Shown: one piece after another, positions 60,190 through 64,000 of the stretch
Layout: each line of letters starts with the position of its first letter
Position numbering within the stretch: position 1 is the first letter of the stretch
Source: Brooklawnia sp032229645
GTDB lineage: Bacteria; Actinomycetota; Actinomycetes; Propionibacteriales; Propionibacteriaceae
DNA length: 64,000 nucleotides
Assembly: GCA_963722295.1 (NCBI GenBank)
Contig: CAVRLB010000003.1
Location: 263,718-327,717 of the forward strand
Direction: 5' to 3'
Made by a program: the position numbers and the translations under genes
Notes under the pieces: generated by a model
The model's database searches: none
Told to the model about the DNA's origin: nothing
The model's input: the letters and a program-made list of their open reading frames with translations, nothing else

Positions 60190-64000
<3,811 letters not shown>

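Overview
The window is a contiguous high-GC actinobacterial chromosome segment. Gene content, dense overlapping operons, many GTG starts, a mycothiol gene (mshC), DUF3090 and DUF2469 neighbours, and the 16S rRNA sequence point to the family Propionibacteriaceae. The genus cannot be fixed by eye.

Layout. 1-5812: the conserved rpsP/khpA/rimM/trmD ... rplS translation operon, with a three-gene succinate dehydrogenase operon (sdhCAB) sitting between trmD and rplS. 5981-10936: lepB, rnhB, a DUF2469 gene, yraN, comM and dprA, the usual signal peptidase to DNA-uptake run. 11001-12791: a NifX-like protein and a convergent L-serine dehydratase. 13148-23631: an accessory four-gene cassette encoding a 1821-residue and a 1086-residue beta-rich protein (translationally coupled), a GH24-like lysozyme and an M23-like peptidase. 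The last two both carry peptidoglycan-binding domains, and none of the four has a visible Sec signal. It is followed by an MFS exporter with a divergent TetR regulator and by tRNA-Leu(GAG).

26215-32423: aldo/keto reductase, uppP, DUF3090, mshC, an approximately 50-bp tandem repeat, and ftsH. 32515-37690: a dihydroxyacetone kinase operon dhaK-dhaL-dhaM, whose DhaM carries a complete PTS enzyme I, then hisE and hisG. 37746-44574: a small membrane protein, infC-rpmI-rplT with an attenuator-like leader and an AUC start codon, an rRNA methyltransferase, and pheS-pheT preceded by a small leaderless reading frame. 44652-50903: a mixed block with a DUF2200 protein, an ABC permease remnant, a Fic protein, trmL, a pseudouridine synthase, a PIN/Phd-type toxin-antitoxin pair, an alanine-type aminotransferase and a TetR regulator.

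50887-59476: larE, then arginine biosynthesis argC-J-B-D-R-H (argF and argG are not in the cluster) under a promoter that overlaps ArgR-box-like sites, and tyrS. 59477-64000: an rRNA operon with several promoters, a complete 16S gene, a spacer without tRNA, and the first ~1950 nt of 23S rRNA.

A recurring feature is start codons placed 5-8 nt after a TANNNT-like -10 element, indicating widespread leaderless transcription. The least explained part of the window is the 13148-23631 cassette. Its two wall-degrading enzymes and two very large non-secreted beta-rich proteins look like one functional unit whose biology I cannot name.
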